Assembly (NCBI RefSeq): GCF_015330125.1 | Contig: NZ_JADDXR010000002.1 | Coordinates: forward strand, 2,554,685 to 2,618,684 | DNA length: 64,000 nt | Origin: Zobellia nedashkovskayae | GTDB lineage: Bacteria > Bacteroidota > Bacteroidia > Flavobacteriales > Flavobacteriaceae | Direction: 5' to 3' | Shown: positions 26,717 through 35,994 of the stretch, piece by piece | How positions within the stretch are numbered: the stretch's first letter is position 1 | Layout: each line of letters begins with the position of its first letter | Made by a program: the position numbers and the translations under genes | Notes under the pieces: model-generated | What the model was told of the DNA's origin: nothing | What the model saw: the letters and a program-made list of their open reading frames with translations, nothing else | Database searches by the model: none

Positions 26717-27100
26717 TTACTGATTCAAACTGCTACTACTTTCTATCTTGGTCACTTTAGCATCTCCCCAAAGGCCCTCAATATCATAATACTCCCGAAT
26801 ATGTTTTTGGAAAACATGTACAACAACGTTTACGTAATCCATAAGCACCCATTCGGCATTATCTTCGCCTTCTACATGCCAAGGTTTATCTTGTATTGCT
26901 TTACTAACGATTTTACGAATCGACCCTACTATGGCGTTTACGTGTGTGTTTGAAGTACCATTACTAATTATAAAGTAGTCGCAAACTGTGTTTTCTATAT
27001 CTCTAAGATCAAGTAAATAAATATCATGACCCTTAACTTCTTCTATTCCCTGTAATATCAATGCAATTAGTTCATCTGCACTGGCTTTGCTTTTTTGCAT
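26717..27100 (-). CDS. rsfS: Ribosome silencing factor RsfS
   Basis: 127 residues. It binds uL14 on the 50S subunit and blocks joining of subunits when nutrients are low. Family features are KGHDIYLLDLRDIENTVCDYFIIS and the C-terminal YVNVVVHVFQKHIREYYDIEGLW. It is the first gene of the leftward ftsH operon; a TAACTTTG element (27127-27120, minus strand) 20 bp upstream could be its -7 box, without a clear -33. Confidence 0.95.
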   Translation of the reverse strand: MQKSKASADELIALILQGIEEVKGHDIYLLDLRDIENTVCDYFIISNGTSNTHVNAIVGSIRKIVSKAIQDKPWHVEGEDNAEWVLMDYVNVVVHVFQKHIREYYDIEGLWGDAKVTKIESSSSLNQ

Positions 27101-27184
27101 TCAAAAATTTTAGTTTGTACAAAGTTATTATTTTTTTGTTCTTTTAGACCTAGTTTTTTATAATAGATACAATATATTCTAAAT

Positions 27185-27925
27185 ATGCCTAGCATGAACA
27201 TAATCAAACTTGATGCCACGGACTCTACAAACGCACATTTAAAGCGTTTGTTGTCCGATGGTCTATGGGCTGATTTTACAGTAATTACCGCAAAAGAACA
27301 GCTAAAAGGCAAAGGGCAAATGGGGGCTAAATGGCAATCTGATTCCGGTAAAAACCTTACTTTTAGTGTGTTAAGGCAGGATTTGGGTTTGAGTGTTACT
27401 GATTATTTTATTTTGAATATTTGTGTAGCGTTAGCCGTTTATAAAACTTTAAGAGCACATCAAGTACCGGATTTAAGCATAAAATGGCCCAACGACATTC
27501 TGTCAGGTACTTCAAAAATTTGTGGTATTCTTATTGAAAATATCCTTTCTGGAAATTTAATAAATACGGCTATAATAGGAATTGGCCTTAATGTTAACCA
27601 AACCTTCTTTGGTGAACTGGAAAATGCGTCGTCTTTAAAACTGATACTCGGGAGCAATTTTGACTTAGACGAATTACTACATGAGGTTGTAAAAAACCTA
27701 AAATCCGTCTTTTTAAAGTCGAATGCTGATAGCAAGGAAAATCTCTGGAAAGCATATGAGCAAGTTCTTTTTAGAAAAGACAAACCCTCAACTTTTGAGA
27801 ATAAGCAAAATGAATTGTTCATGGGCTTTATTCGTGGAGTTTCACCAACCGGGAGACTTCAAATAACGCTTGAGGACAACGTGCTAAAAGAATTTGATAT
27901 TAAAGAGGTGAAATTGCTCTACTAA
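27185..27925 (+). CDS. birA: Biotin--[acetyl-CoA-carboxylase] ligase
   Basis: 246 residues, the short form with only the catalytic and C-terminal domains; the N-terminal DNA-binding domain of the E. coli repressor is absent, so it should not be a regulator. Motifs: DATDSTNAHLKR (about 10-21), KGKGQMGAKWQS (about 40-51), SIKWPNDI and GILIENI. It activates biotin to biotinyl-AMP and attaches it to carriers, among them the pyruvate carboxylase encoded at 38213. A second ATG at 27194 is possible. Its stop directly abuts that of the convergent SRPBCC gene. Confidence 0.95.
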   Translation: MPSMNIIKLDATDSTNAHLKRLLSDGLWADFTVITAKEQLKGKGQMGAKWQSDSGKNLTFSVLRQDLGLSVTDYFILNICVALAVYKTLRAHQVPDLSIKWPNDILSGTSKICGILIENILSGNLINTAIIGIGLNVNQTFFGELENASSLKLILGSNFDLDELLHEVVKNLKSVFLKSNADSKENLWKAYEQVLFRKDKPSTFENKQNELFMGFIRGVSPTGRLQITLEDNVLKEFDIKEVKLLY

Positions 27926-28318
27926 TTAAATCTTAGTTAAGTTGTCGGACAAAGTACCCATGAAATTTGTTATTGGGTGTTTGATCATCATAGCCATCAT
28001 AGCGTTAAACTGACCTTCAAAACTTAAAGAAACTTTACTTTCAGTATCGCTTACGGAAACAATATCCGCAGTAAGTGTAAATGGCAATTTATCGCTTGCA
28101 GCACCTAAAATAATCTGACTGTTAGGTGTTTGGGTTTGACGCTCCAATACAATTTGAGGCATACCTTTTAGTGCAAAAAGAAATCGATCTTCGTTTATTA
28201 CTTCAAACTTATCGATATTATCCGGCATCAATTTTTCAAAATTCTTTAGGTCGGTCAAGAAATCATAGACTTCTTTATCTCCTTTTGGAATATCTTTTTG
28301 AGGTGTTTCTATGTGCAT
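27926..28318 (-). CDS. SRPBCC (START-like) family protein
   Basis: 130 residues. The SRPBCC fold is indicated by DVYDFLTDLKNFEKLMPDNI-like helices at the start, a central beta sheet (RFLFALKGMP, FTLTADIVSV, KVSLSFEGQF) and a long C-terminal helix with ITNFMGTLSDNLTK. The fold forms a hydrophobic pocket for lipids or other ligands, but none is known here. It sits between birA and pyrE in many flavobacteria; it follows pyrE by 7 bp on the same strand and is likely cotranscribed. Confidence 0.8.
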   Translation of the reverse strand: MHIETPQKDIPKGDKEVYDFLTDLKNFEKLMPDNIDKFEVINEDRFLFALKGMPQIVLERQTQTPNSQIILGAASDKLPFTLTADIVSVSDTESKVSLSFEGQFNAMMAMMIKHPITNFMGTLSDNLTKI

Positions 28319-28325
28319 ATTAATA

Positions 28326-28967
28326 TTATTGTTGCCATTTAGATGGATTTTTTCTCCATTCTAATAAGGTGTTTAACTGATCTTCTTTAATAAATTTAGT
28401 GTCTGAAGCTTGTTCAATTAGATGCTCATAGTCACTCAGTGTATTTAAAGAAACATTTTTTTCTTCAAAATTACTTTGCGCAACATCAAAACCGTAAGTA
28501 AAAATGGCCAACATGCCTTTAACATTGGCGCCAGCCTCTGTTAAAGCGTCTACAGCATTCAAACTACTTTTTCCAGTACTAATTAAGTCTTCAATAACTA
28601 CAACAGTTTGGTTGGGTTCTAATTGCCCCTCTATCTGGTTTTTTCTTCCGTGAGATTTTGGCTCAGGTCTTACGTAAATGAAAGGAAGTCCTAAAAAATC
28701 TGCAACTAAAGCCCCTATTCCTATAGCGCCAGTGGCTACTCCGGCAATAATATCCGGTTTGCCATAAAGCGCTTCTACCTGCTTTGCCATTTCTTCCCTA
28801 ACGAAGTTTCTAATGGCAGGATAGGAGAGTATTATTCTATTATCACAATAGATTGGAGATTTCCATCCGGAAGCCCATGAGAAAGGATTTTCCGGTTTCA
28901 ACTTAATTGCATTAATTTGCAATAGAAGTTCGGCCGTTTTCTTGGCGGTATTTTTGTCTAAAACCAT
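28326..28967 (-). CDS. pyrE: Orotate phosphoribosyltransferase
   Basis: 213 residues. It joins orotate to PRPP to give orotidine 5'-phosphate in pyrimidine synthesis. The PRPP loop is VVVIEDLISTGKSSLNAV (about 116-133), RPEPKSHGRKNQIEG carries the flexible catalytic loop, and WASGWKSPIYCDNR is near the start. Its ATG lies only 7 bases from the divergent Nudix ATG, so its promoter must lie inside the Nudix coding region. Confidence 0.96.
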   Translation of the reverse strand: MVLDKNTAKKTAELLLQINAIKLKPENPFSWASGWKSPIYCDNRIILSYPAIRNFVREEMAKQVEALYGKPDIIAGVATGAIGIGALVADFLGLPFIYVRPEPKSHGRKNQIEGQLEPNQTVVVIEDLISTGKSSLNAVDALTEAGANVKGMLAIFTYGFDVAQSNFEEKNVSLNTLSDYEHLIEQASDTKFIKEDQLNTLLEWRKNPSKWQQ

Positions 28968-28974
28968 GACGCAA

Positions 28975-29562
28975 ATGTATAAAGTTTTTGTGAACGAATT
29001 GCCTTTGATCTTAACAAATAAACTCTCGGAAACCGGAGGTGGTGAATATTTTTTGCTAAACGAAGCTTCTATTCAAGAAGCAATAAAGGCGTTGAGGAAG
29101 AAAAAATTGACTGAAGCGTATATATATCACCCTAATCATGAGGATATTCTTAAGAAGTTCACTCATAAAATTCCACTAGTAGTTGCAGCTGGTGGAGTGG
29201 TTACCAATGACCTGGGAGAGGTACTGTTTATCTATAGAAATGATAAGTGGGATTTACCAAAGGGAAAATTGGATAAAGGTGAGTCTATAGAAGCTTGTGC
29301 CATAAGAGAAGTTATGGAGGAAACTGGTGTGAAAGATTTACGGATAGAGAACTTCCTTAGAATTACCTATCATATATTTAGCAATAATGGTGTATATACT
29401 CTAAAAGAGGTGCATTGGTATGCTATGAGAACTAGTTTTATGGGGAAACTTAAGCCAGAAAAGAAGGAAGGAATAATTAAAGCAAAGTGGAAAGGTCCCA
29501 AAAAGATTCAAGAAGCGCTCTTAAATTCTTACAACAACATAAAAATCCTTTTTGGGGCATAA
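28975..29562 (+). CDS. Nudix hydrolase
   Basis: 195 residues from the chosen start (MYKVFVNELPL); the open frame extends upstream into pyrE, but homologues begin like this. The complete Nudix box is GKLDKGESIEACAIREVMEE followed by TGV, matching GX5EX7REUXEEXGU. An N-terminal region of about 70 residues (SIQEAIKALRKKKLTEAYIYHP) is typical of a flavobacterial group. Nudix enzymes cleave nucleoside diphosphates linked to another group; the substrate is unknown. The 3' end is 3 bp from the convergent M14 peptidase gene. Confidence 0.92.
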   Translation: MYKVFVNELPLILTNKLSETGGGEYFLLNEASIQEAIKALRKKKLTEAYIYHPNHEDILKKFTHKIPLVVAAGGVVTNDLGEVLFIYRNDKWDLPKGKLDKGESIEACAIREVMEETGVKDLRIENFLRITYHIFSNNGVYTLKEVHWYAMRTSFMGKLKPEKKEGIIKAKWKGPKKIQEALLNSYNNIKILFGA

Positions 29563-29565
29563 GCT

Positions 29566-31341
29566 TTAGTTTTTCATTATTCTATATACCGGATATTGCA
29601 AATGGGCCGCTTCATAATGGTCCGAATGTTTATAAAGCCAATCTAGTTGCGCGTACCAATTGGTGCTAAATGTTGAGTCATTGGCTTTCTTTGAAAGGAA
29701 ACTGTCTCTCAATATTTGATTTTCTTCCAGCAGTTTTGCTGCTTCATCTTCAAAAACATACGGAGAGAAACCTTCTTTTTGTTGTAAAACCGAATCGAAA
29801 AAATTCCAATTAAAAAAAGAATCTTTGGTTTCAGGTTCCAAGGTTTCTAAAATATACCTGATACCTTCTTGTTCGGTAGGAATGATAATATCCCCTTGTT
29901 GAAATGTTTGTTTTTTAGTTGAGTTCAATACTTTAATGTCATAGTGTGGGTAATGACCCTCGTACGGGTAGTCTAAAGTCTTGTAGCTATCTATTTTATA
30001 TGATTGTACAGTTATTAGTGTGTCTTTTTTTATGGTGTTGTAGTCTATTTTATTAAGCTCTAATAGGGAAAGGACTTTATGCCATCCTTTTTTTAAAATA
30101 TAGGCTTCTGGAATTACCACGGAATCAACAGCTTTGTAAAAATTTTGATAGGCCACCTTTTTAGTAAAAGGTTTGGTCTTGTCATATTTTAGGCGCGTTA
30201 ATCCAGTAACTTCACTGGTAAGTGTGTCACCTTCGTAACCCTTAAAATCTAGAGTTGTTGTCTTTGTTGTATCTACCTGCCATTTGGTGGGGTAGTGGGT
30301 CCAATCTTTATGTCTGTGTTTGGCTTCTGCCCTAAGTTGTTTTATTTGTTTATAATCCGTCTCCGTTAGATCAATCATTTTAGTCATGAGAGTATAAGTG
30401 CCTTCCACTCTTTGCTTGTAAGGTTTAAGCATGTGAGTTTCTACCATCATGCCAAAAGTATTCCATAATGTGGTGTAACCCGTAGAGTATCTTGGGTAAT
30501 CCATAAATTGAGAAAATCCTTTTTCTGGTACTTCGTTAAAAACATTTACGTAAGGAGTAATATCCCATTTTGCATCCTGCAAAGATTTTTCTAAGGATGG
30601 CATCATTGTATTATTTATATAATTACCTAACTCACCACCCATTTTATTATGTTGTGTAAAAAGGTGGGTTAAAGTATATTGGTAATCTGCCCCATTGCTT
30701 ACATGATTATCTATAAAAATATCAGGGTTAACCATATGGAAGATTTGAAAAAATGTTCGCGCATTTTTTGTATCTGCCTTAATAAAGTCTCTATTGAGGT
30801 CGTAGTTTAACGTATTACCACGAAAACCGTATGATTTTGGTCCGTTTTGATTTGCTCTCGTTGTACTGTTTCTGTTAAGTGCCCCACCAACATTATAAAT
30901 AGGAATGGTGACCAATATGGTATTTTTTGGCGCCTTTAATTTGCCAGTAGCAAAATCCCTGTAGAGCATCATTGTAGCATCAATACCATCACTCTCGCCA
31001 GGGTGTATGCCATTGTTGATGAAAAGAATAGTTTTCTTGTCGCTTATTTTTTGAAAGTTGAAGTCCCCGTCGGGGTTATAGGTGATAATATGTAGTGGGT
31101 GACCGCTATCTGTATCACCAATAGTCTGCATATTTATTTCAGGAAACTCCTTGGCTAAGCGAATATAGAAATCAACTGTTTCTAGATATGTGGCAGTTTC
31201 AGTACCATTGCTAAGTTCAAAATGAGTTTTGTAATCTGCTGTTTTGTCTTGATGTTCCGTTTCGCATGAAAAACAAACGAGTACGACTACCAAAAGGATG
31301 GTAAATAAGAAGGGGTTAATATTCGTAGATATTCGTCGCAT
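29566..31341 (-). CDS. M14 family zinc carboxypeptidase, lipoprotein
   Basis: 591 residues. Signal sequence with a lipobox-like end, so that Cys26 (CFSC) could be lipidated. The M14 domain (about 55-300) shows the zinc ligands His113 and Glu116 in GIHPGESDG and His213 in DNHVSNG, and NYDLNRDF (about 179-186) for substrate binding. A long C-terminal region (about 330-591) has no domain that I recognise. Probably an envelope peptidase that trims peptides outside the cytoplasm. No terminator is seen between it and the convergent Nudix gene. Confidence 0.9.
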   Translation of the reverse strand: MRRISTNINPFLFTILLVVVLVCFSCETEHQDKTADYKTHFELSNGTETATYLETVDFYIRLAKEFPEINMQTIGDTDSGHPLHIITYNPDGDFNFQKISDKKTILFINNGIHPGESDGIDATMMLYRDFATGKLKAPKNTILVTIPIYNVGGALNRNSTTRANQNGPKSYGFRGNTLNYDLNRDFIKADTKNARTFFQIFHMVNPDIFIDNHVSNGADYQYTLTHLFTQHNKMGGELGNYINNTMMPSLEKSLQDAKWDITPYVNVFNEVPEKGFSQFMDYPRYSTGYTTLWNTFGMMVETHMLKPYKQRVEGTYTLMTKMIDLTETDYKQIKQLRAEAKHRHKDWTHYPTKWQVDTTKTTTLDFKGYEGDTLTSEVTGLTRLKYDKTKPFTKKVAYQNFYKAVDSVVIPEAYILKKGWHKVLSLLELNKIDYNTIKKDTLITVQSYKIDSYKTLDYPYEGHYPHYDIKVLNSTKKQTFQQGDIIIPTEQEGIRYILETLEPETKDSFFNWNFFDSVLQQKEGFSPYVFEDEAAKLLEENQILRDSFLSKKANDSTFSTNWYAQLDWLYKHSDHYEAAHLQYPVYRIMKN

Positions 31342-31375
31342 ATATCAAAAATAAGCAAAAACAGGTAAGCTTATA

Positions 31376-31780
31376 CTATGCAATTTTGGTAATCTCGGCA
31401 ACGTGTTCTTTACGGATGGGTTTGTTGTTGAAGGTAATGGTATGGGCGGTTTTTTTCTTAAAACCTTCCCAGTTTTGTAAATCTATAGTGTCAATAGAAG
31501 AGGTGATAATGTTTACTCTTACCTTATCTGTTAGGTTTAGGGTAATAAATTCTTCTAGGAATTGCCAGCCGTCCATAATTGGCATGTTAATGTCCAAGAA
31601 AATTACCTGAGGAACTTTTTTATTTTCTTCAATTCTCTTTTTAATACCATCTATTGCGAACTTGCCATTACGGTATACGGTAATATCATTACAATCAACC
31701 ACAAGACTTAACATCTTTTGAATGCCAAAAACGGTAATAGGGTCATCGTCAATAATGCAAATACTTTCAATTTTGTTCAT
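31376..31780 (-). CDS. Single-domain response regulator
   Basis: 134 residues, a receiver domain alone: acidic pair DDD at 11-13, phospho-acceptor Asp63 in IFLDINMP, Thr/Ser in IITSSID, and Lys in FNNKPI. No output domain. Its start overlaps the end of the PAS histidine kinase by 14 bp, so it is the cognate partner by position. Such stand-alone receivers act by protein contact or as phosphate relays. Confidence 0.93.
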   Translation of the reverse strand: MNKIESICIIDDDPITVFGIQKMLSLVVDCNDITVYRNGKFAIDGIKKRIEENKKVPQVIFLDINMPIMDGWQFLEEFITLNLTDKVRVNIITSSIDTIDLQNWEGFKKKTAHTITFNNKPIRKEHVAEITKIA

Positions 31781-33620
31781 TAAAATATATTTTGAAGGTA
31801 GTACCTACGCCTACCTCACTAGCAACTGTCACTTTGCCGTTCATTGCCTCTATTTGATTTTTGGTTATGTAAAGACCAATGCCTCTAGAATCACTATGAT
31901 CATGAAAGGTCTTGTACATGCCAAATAATTTCTCTCCGTATTTTTTAAGGTCAATACCCAAGCCGTTATCTTCAATAGATAGAACTATAAATCCGTTTTC
32001 ACTTGTTGCACTCAACGTAATCAATGGTGGTCTATCCGGGTGTTTATATTTTACAGCATTTGTAATGAAATTCATGAGAATACTGTCTATATATGAAGGA
32101 ATAACTTTGATTGCCGTATGCTCTGATATGGCATTTATTATTTTAGCATTATTGTTAACTAAGAATTCTTTTAGATTTCGTTTTACGGAAACTATGCGCT
32201 GATTTAGTCGAATAGGTTTACGCTCAAGATTAATGTTGGTATTGATTGCTACTACCTCATTCAGGTTTTCTAATGTCTCCAATAAATTATCTGATGCATG
32301 TGTAAGCATTTTTACAATATGGGTCTTTTCTTCCTCGTTTTTTTCGTTGGTAAGAAAATCCAATAACATGGAGAAGTTAGCGGTATGTGAACGCAGATTG
32401 TGAGAAACAATGTGAGCAAAGTTTACCAGTTTCTTGTTCTGTTGTGAGGTAACGTTAATAAGGTCACGTAATTCTTGTTCTTTTTGCTTGATATCCGAGA
32501 TATCCATACTGATGCCTACTAGACCCTGAGCTTTACCGTTGTTTCCTTTTAAAGGTATTTTAGAGGTAAGAAAAGTAGCAATTCTACCATCTTTAGTTTC
32601 GTTTATAGTCTCTCTGCTTAATATAGGAATAAGAGTTTCCATTACCTGCAGGTCTTCAGCTCTGGAAAGAGATGCAACCTCATCATTAAAAAGGTCGAAA
32701 TCACTTTTTCCCAATAATTCATCGGGACTGTCAACTCCCATGTAGTCGCATTCCGATTTATTGACCAGAATTTTTCTAGATTCAGTATCTTTTATAAATA
32801 CGTTTAATGGTAAGTTGTCAATAAGTGTACGAAGCAAAAGTTCATTTTCTTTGGTCTTAGCCTCTGATTGTACTTCCTTTTCAATATTTTGTAAAGTTCC
32901 TTTAACGCCAACTATTTTGCCATCTAAATAAGTAGGCATAGCGGCTATCTGAACCCAAATTTCTTTTCCTTTGTAGGTTTTGAACTGTAATTTTTCATTC
33001 CATTTTGTACCCTTGCTCATGGTTTCATGAACAAGCATAGATACGGTGTTTCTGCTATATCCATCTTTATAGGAAGAAATGGCAGCATCAAATGTAAATT
33101 CGTAATCTTCATTAACTTCATATATTTTACGAATTACATCGCAACATACGAGTTTGTCATTTAAAATATCGTAATCCCAAACTCCAATCTGACTAATTTC
33201 GCACATAGCATCCAAAAGGGATTGAAGTCTATCTGTTTGTTCATTTTTGAGTTTGTTTGTAGTAATATCTTCAAAATTTATAATAAGACCAATAGTCTCA
33301 GCCGTATCATTTTGCCATGCTGTGCACGCCCATTTATACCATTTTGAACCTGCAGCACTTTTTAAGGTGTAATTTAAATTAGCATGATGAGACTCATCCG
33401 TAAGATAATTGTAAAGCTTTTTCTCCCAATTATCACTAAGAGTTGTAAAAAGTTCATTGATTGGTTTGCCAAAAGTGTTTTTAGCTTCAAAAGAAAAGTC
33501 ACTCATAAACTTGTCGGACGCATAAATAACCTCGAACTTTTTGTTCGTGAAAACAGTGGCCGTTGGCAGCTGTTTTACAAGGGGGTTATTCAGTTTGGTT
33601 TTGGTTCCGTTCAAGGTCAT
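31767..33620 (-). CDS. PAS-domain sensor histidine kinase
   Basis: 617 residues, no membrane helix, thus cytoplasmic. Three PAS-like domains in a row: about 15-125, 130-250 and 260-380, the last with RKILVNKSECDYMG. Then a HisKA-like segment VSHNLRSHTANFSMLL with His407, and an HATPase with NAVKYKHPDRPP, EDNGLGIDLKKYG and SRGIGLYITKNQIE. The SHNLRS form is common in Bacteroidetes. It is the first gene of a pair with a single-domain response regulator, overlapping by 14 bp. The stimulus is unknown. Confidence 0.92.
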   Translation of the reverse strand: MTLNGTKTKLNNPLVKQLPTATVFTNKKFEVIYASDKFMSDFSFEAKNTFGKPINELFTTLSDNWEKKLYNYLTDESHHANLNYTLKSAAGSKWYKWACTAWQNDTAETIGLIINFEDITTNKLKNEQTDRLQSLLDAMCEISQIGVWDYDILNDKLVCCDVIRKIYEVNEDYEFTFDAAISSYKDGYSRNTVSMLVHETMSKGTKWNEKLQFKTYKGKEIWVQIAAMPTYLDGKIVGVKGTLQNIEKEVQSEAKTKENELLLRTLIDNLPLNVFIKDTESRKILVNKSECDYMGVDSPDELLGKSDFDLFNDEVASLSRAEDLQVMETLIPILSRETINETKDGRIATFLTSKIPLKGNNGKAQGLVGISMDISDIKQKEQELRDLINVTSQQNKKLVNFAHIVSHNLRSHTANFSMLLDFLTNEKNEEEKTHIVKMLTHASDNLLETLENLNEVVAINTNINLERKPIRLNQRIVSVKRNLKEFLVNNNAKIINAISEHTAIKVIPSYIDSILMNFITNAVKYKHPDRPPLITLSATSENGFIVLSIEDNGLGIDLKKYGEKLFGMYKTFHDHSDSRGIGLYITKNQIEAMNGKVTVASEVGVGTTFKIYFNEQN

Positions 33621-33824
33621 GTGGTAATTTCTTACTAAACTAGGCGCATTTGGCGTGATAACTAAACCTTTGTTGTGAATAGTATCAAACTCGTTGTGAT
33701 GTTAGGATAATAGGATGTTTGGCTTGATTAAAAAATCATTTTTGTTGTATTTACCTACAAAATACAAATAATTTATAACAATACCTCCCCCTGAAATATC
33801 ATATTCAGAAATAAATTTAAAAAT

Positions 33825-34280
33825 TTAAGATATGCGTACAGTATCGGGCACAAGGCTAGTGTAGTCGCCACCGTTACGAATTACGTCTCTAACGATAGAA
33901 GAACTAATGTAAGATTTTCCTGAACTTGTGAGTAAAAAAACGGTTTCTATCTCAGATAATTTTCTGTTAGTATGCGCAATAGCTTTTTCAAATTCAAAAT
34001 CTCCAGGATTGCGTAAGCCTCTTAAAATAAAATTGGCATCTACTTTCTTACAGAAATCTACTGTAAGACCTTCGTATGTAAGAACTTTTATTTTTGGTTC
34101 ATCTTTAAAAGCGGTTACAATAAACTTCATACGTTCTTCTAATGAGAACATATACTTTTTATCGGCATTTACACCAATAGCTATTATAATCTCATCAAAA
34201 AGGGTGATACCTCTTTGAATAATATCAGAATGACCTAAGGTAAGTGGGTCAAATGAACCTGGAAATATAGCGCGTCTCAT
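33825..34280 (-). CDS. coaD: Phosphopantetheine adenylyltransferase
   Basis: 151 residues. Makes dephospho-CoA from 4'-phosphopantetheine and ATP, the fourth step of CoA synthesis. The nucleotidyl transferase motif is PGSFDPLTLGHSDII (7-21) and the second is SSGKSYISSSIVRDV (ISSSxVR type). The gene follows ddl by 45 bp on the same strand, as in many flavobacteria. Confidence 0.96.
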   Translation of the reverse strand: MRRAIFPGSFDPLTLGHSDIIQRGITLFDEIIIAIGVNADKKYMFSLEERMKFIVTAFKDEPKIKVLTYEGLTVDFCKKVDANFILRGLRNPGDFEFEKAIAHTNRKLSEIETVFLLTSSGKSYISSSIVRDVIRNGGDYTSLVPDTVRIS

Positions 34281-34325
34281 ATGTTCTGTAGAAATTTTGG
34301 AGCTAGTTTGCCCGTTCTTGTAAAG

Positions 34326-35309
34326 TTATATTTTTTTACTTAAAGCTTCATCCACGGCACTAGTAAACAATTCTTCTAGTGTAATACCGGCCTTTTCTGC
34401 CTGCTGCGGTAAAATACTTTCAGTAGTAAGACCAGGCGTGGTATTCATCTCCAACATGTAGGGTTCGTCACCAATAAAAATAAACTCGCTTCTGGAATAG
34501 CCTTTCATTTTTAATACCTCGTATGCACGTTTGGCAAGTTCTTCAACCTTTTCTTGCTGTATTTTGGAAATACGAGCGGGAGTAATTTCTTGAGATTTAC
34601 CCTCATACTTTGCTTCGTAATCAAAAAAGTCGTTCTCTGTTACAATCTCTGTTATAGGTAAAACTTTTGTTTTGCCTTTATAGGTTATCACACCAACTGA
34701 AACTTCTGTACCGTCTAGAAAAGATTCAATGATAATTTCATCATCTTCTTTGTAGGCATTTTCTATGGCACTCTTTAGACTCTCCTTTTCATGAACTTTA
34801 GAAATACCAAAACTGCTTCCGGCCTTATTTGCTTTTACAAAACAAGGTAAACCTACTTTTTCGATTATCGCCTCTTCATCTATTTTATCGCCTAAGTTTA
34901 AATAATATGACGCCGCAGCGTTTATTCCGTAAGGTTTTAGAACGCTTAGAAGGTCTCGCTTATTAAATGTAAGAGCAGATTGGTAATAGTCGCAAGACGT
35001 CTGTGGCATACTCAGTAGCTCAAAATAAGCTTGCATAAGTCCATCTTCTCCCGGTGTGCCATGAATTGCATTAAACACACAGTCAAAACTCAAGGTCTCA
35101 TTTCCTAGGTTTACGGTAAAATCGTTTTTATTTACGGGGTGTTCTTTTTCGCTCTCATCAACATAGACCCATTTATCCTTAAAAATATGGATAGGGTAAG
35201 TATTGAACCTTTCCTTATTAATGTAGGTATGCACCACATTTCCACTTTTTAGCGAAATTTTATATTCACTACTGTAACCACCCATAATAATGGCAATATT
35301 TTTCTTCAT
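34326..35309 (-). CDS. ddl: D-alanine--D-alanine ligase
   Basis: 327 residues. An ATP-grasp enzyme that makes the D-Ala-D-Ala end of peptidoglycan precursors. The N-terminal IIMGGYSSEYKISLKSG carries the first D-Ala site, NAIHGTPGEDGLMQAYFELL is typical of Ddl, FVKANKAGSSFGISKV is the ATP region, and FIFIGDEPYMLEMNTTPGLT holds the Mg ligands. It is divergent from the PASTA gene. Confidence 0.96.
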   Translation of the reverse strand: MKKNIAIIMGGYSSEYKISLKSGNVVHTYINKERFNTYPIHIFKDKWVYVDESEKEHPVNKNDFTVNLGNETLSFDCVFNAIHGTPGEDGLMQAYFELLSMPQTSCDYYQSALTFNKRDLLSVLKPYGINAAASYYLNLGDKIDEEAIIEKVGLPCFVKANKAGSSFGISKVHEKESLKSAIENAYKEDDEIIIESFLDGTEVSVGVITYKGKTKVLPITEIVTENDFFDYEAKYEGKSQEITPARISKIQQEKVEELAKRAYEVLKMKGYSRSEFIFIGDEPYMLEMNTTPGLTTESILPQQAEKAGITLEELFTSAVDEALSKKI

Positions 35310-35376
35310 ACGACCGTTTAAAATTTACTCAATAAAACGAAACCGAAATTAAACAAAAAAAGCAACACGAGTTCAC

Positions 35377-35384
35377 TATATTTG
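35377..35384 (+). promoter_or_regulatory. Candidate -7 promoter element for the PASTA-rluD operon
   Basis: TATATTTG on the plus strand, an exact TAnnTTTG match, ends 19 bases before the PASTA gene ATG. There is no TTTG at the expected -33 site. Confidence 0.45.
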
Positions 35385-35403
35385 TTGCGTTAAAAGGAAC
35401 CCG

Positions 35404-35991
35404 ATGCGTAATTTTTTCAATTTTTTAAAAAGTAAGGTATTTTTTATTCAAATAGGTCTAGCCATATTGGTTTTGATACTCTTTGTTTTTTTTACGTTAC
35501 GTTGGTTGAGTTCAACCACAAATCATGGTGAATTTGTTGAAGTACCGGACTTTGCTAAAATGTCTGTACCAGATATGCGCGAAGCTGCAGAGGAGGCAAA
35601 ATTAAGATACGAAGTCTTGGATTCTGCTAATTTCAATCCGGATTATCCTAGATTCTCTATTATTGAGCAAACTCCTCCCGCAGGTAATAAGGTAAAGGAA
35701 AATCGTAAAATTTACTTTACGGTAAATCCATCTGGTTATAAAAAGGTTTCTGTACCTAATATTATACAAGTTACACAACGTAATGCAGAGTCTATGCTTC
35801 GCGCCGTTGGTTTAGACGTGCAACGCGTTACGTATATAGATCAGTTGGGTAAAGACATGGTCTACTATATAAAGTATAAAGGCAAACAAATTAAACCTGG
35901 TGATAAACTTCCTAAAACTTCAAAAGTAGAATTGGTTTGTGGCAATGGTTCTATAACGGATAAAGCAAGGGTTCAAGCAGATTCAGAATAA
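35404..35991 (+). CDS. PASTA domain membrane protein
   Basis: 195 residues: one membrane helix (about 15-35), then two PASTA domains (about 45-112 and 115-185), with VPDFAKMSVPDMREAAEEAK and VPNIIQVTQRNAESMLRAVG as their starts. PASTA domains bind muropeptides or beta-lactams in kinases and PBP2x, but here there is no kinase or transpeptidase part. Its position beside ddl suggests a link to cell wall synthesis. It is 3 bp upstream of the pseudouridine synthase gene. Confidence 0.9.
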   Translation: MRNFFNFLKSKVFFIQIGLAILVLILFVFFTLRWLSSTTNHGEFVEVPDFAKMSVPDMREAAEEAKLRYEVLDSANFNPDYPRFSIIEQTPPAGNKVKENRKIYFTVNPSGYKKVSVPNIIQVTQRNAESMLRAVGLDVQRVTYIDQLGKDMVYYIKYKGKQIKPGDKLPKTSKVELVCGNGSITDKARVQADSE

Positions 35992-35994
35992 TAC

